64,000 bases of DNA from Plazaster borealis. Its lineage: Eukaryota > Echinodermata > Asteroidea > Forcipulatida > Labidiasteridae. Within the stretch, counting starts at the first letter, position 1, and each line of letters opens with the position of its first letter. The stretch lies in the NCBI GenBank assembly GCA_021014325.1, contig CM037470.1:9125147-9189146 (forward strand), given 5' to 3'. Under the pieces are notes generated by a model, which was not told the DNA's origin, searched no databases, and was given only the letters and a program-made list of their open reading frames with translations. Shown piece after piece: positions 62,971 through 64,000 of the stretch. The position numbers were made by a program, and so were the translations under genes.

Positions 62971-64000
62971 AACGCATCGATTTCTCTTTAGACTGGCTAC
63001 TGATAATTATGAGTAGACAACTTAAAAGTTTGGTGAACAGACCGTGCAAGTTTCTCGCGTATTCCATCGTGTTAGGGGCCAATTTGGTCCCATGTACATT
63101 GCTTTAACGCACGAAGGGAAACAAACTCGCGTAGGCCTACTATAAACAGCTACCGGTTACTTGAGCGAATCGTTTTTTTTTACGGGAATGCTATTTAAAC
63201 TTGTTTATATTGTGTTTGTCTATCTTTTAAATGTAATTTTAATATTTGTACACTTCTGAATTTTTCGTAATTATCAATCAAACAATTAGGCCCCAACTTC
63301 AAGGTTTTGAAAGACTCGAAACACTTCTGCCGCTGATGACGGCGTGCGTCAAATGACAATACTTTGACGTCATTTGTGGGAGATTGCTTTGTTAACCTCC
63401 ATGCTGCAACAAAGCGGCTATACAAAACAGAGCTCCTACATATGACGTAACATGAGTGATGACGTAACAAGGCTTTTCGCGAATCTTTCTGAAATGCACC
63501 GGAGAAGGGTATTCAAAATGATTGTTTTTCACACAATTGTAAAATTTCTGTGAAACGAATTTCCTTATTGATTGAAAACATTTTAAATGAATTTCAGCAA
63601 AGATCACCTGTTGCCGTTGTCGTTCAAGTAGGTCTTTATCGGGTCCCAATGTTTGAATACGCGCGAGACCTACCAAGTATTGACTTTTTTCCTAACACCT
63701 TATAGTTGTTATACAGTAATTCAGTTTGAAAAATGATTTTGTGCCTATTTTGTGCCGATTCTGTAGGCCTATACTTTAACATAATTAAATTTATGTAAAA
63801 CTTGTCTCCAGGAGCGCCCACATAAATAGGTCACTCTCTGGCATGTCTGGATTTCTTATGTGATGTCACATGCATTACATAATATTAATCATGGGTGAAT
63901 TTTGTAATAGAAAGAATGCATATTTGTCATTCCTTTGGGAGACACCGTCTCAGAAAAATGTTATCTGGAATAGCGCATGAATATATTTTGTAAAAAAATG
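62971..64000. other. No recognised feature
   Basis: Downstream of the sulfotransferase. No exon, RNA gene or repeat with clear edges was seen, and no canonical AATAAA lies close to the sulfotransferase stop. Confidence 0.35.

Overview
The window is eukaryotic, intron-bearing, repeat-saturated DNA. The best guess is a marine deuterostome invertebrate, most likely an echinoderm and perhaps a sea star. This rests on a secreted SUEL/rhamnose-binding lectin, a cytosolic-type sulfotransferase, and several abundant MITE and tRNA-SINE families whose look I associate with echinoderm genomes. The organism call is inference; no rRNA, mitochondrial or other diagnostic locus is present.

Three host genes can be supported. 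(1) A minus-strand gene starts with a signal-peptide exon at 18265-18187 and a short Pro-rich linker exon at 11183-11136; its main domain was not found and may lie beyond the left edge. (2) A two-exon secreted SUEL-type lectin lies on the plus strand (29925-30135 and 34158-34459); its single intron holds a 2.9-kb TIR element. (3) A seven-exon sulfotransferase lies on the plus strand (56439-62471), with all splice phases agreeing, one GC-AG intron and a variant PAPS loop.

Everything else is mobile or repetitive. Left part (1-25 kb): paired TTAA-type MITEs; a 3.2-kb TIR element carrying a small two-exon SAM-like gene (4021-7206); tRNA-derived SINEs; a Penelope-like element with a GIY-YIG domain and a hammerhead-like core inserted in a MITE; a MITE carrying a block of telomeric repeat with its empty site preserved in a neighbouring duplicate; LINE remnants; a near-perfect 391-bp hairpin MITE; and a hAT-like element with an 8-bp target duplication.

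Middle part (25-53 kb): tandem segmental duplications; the CACTA-like element in the lectin intron, with its own antisense exons; a 2.9-kb element nested in a short MITE; a GC-rich duplicated repeat; a foldback-type element whose arms are inverted tandem arrays (44.88-47.03 kb); and a palindromic array element (50.93-51.99 kb). Right part (53-64 kb): a frameshifted repeat-associated pseudogene, a 41-bp minisatellite with a 7-unit higher-order duplication, and the sulfotransferase with MITE, Penelope and SINE insertions in its introns.

No operon, CRISPR array or functional tRNA/rRNA gene was seen. The genes do not form an obvious pathway; the window is best read as three host genes embedded in several generations of nested transposons.
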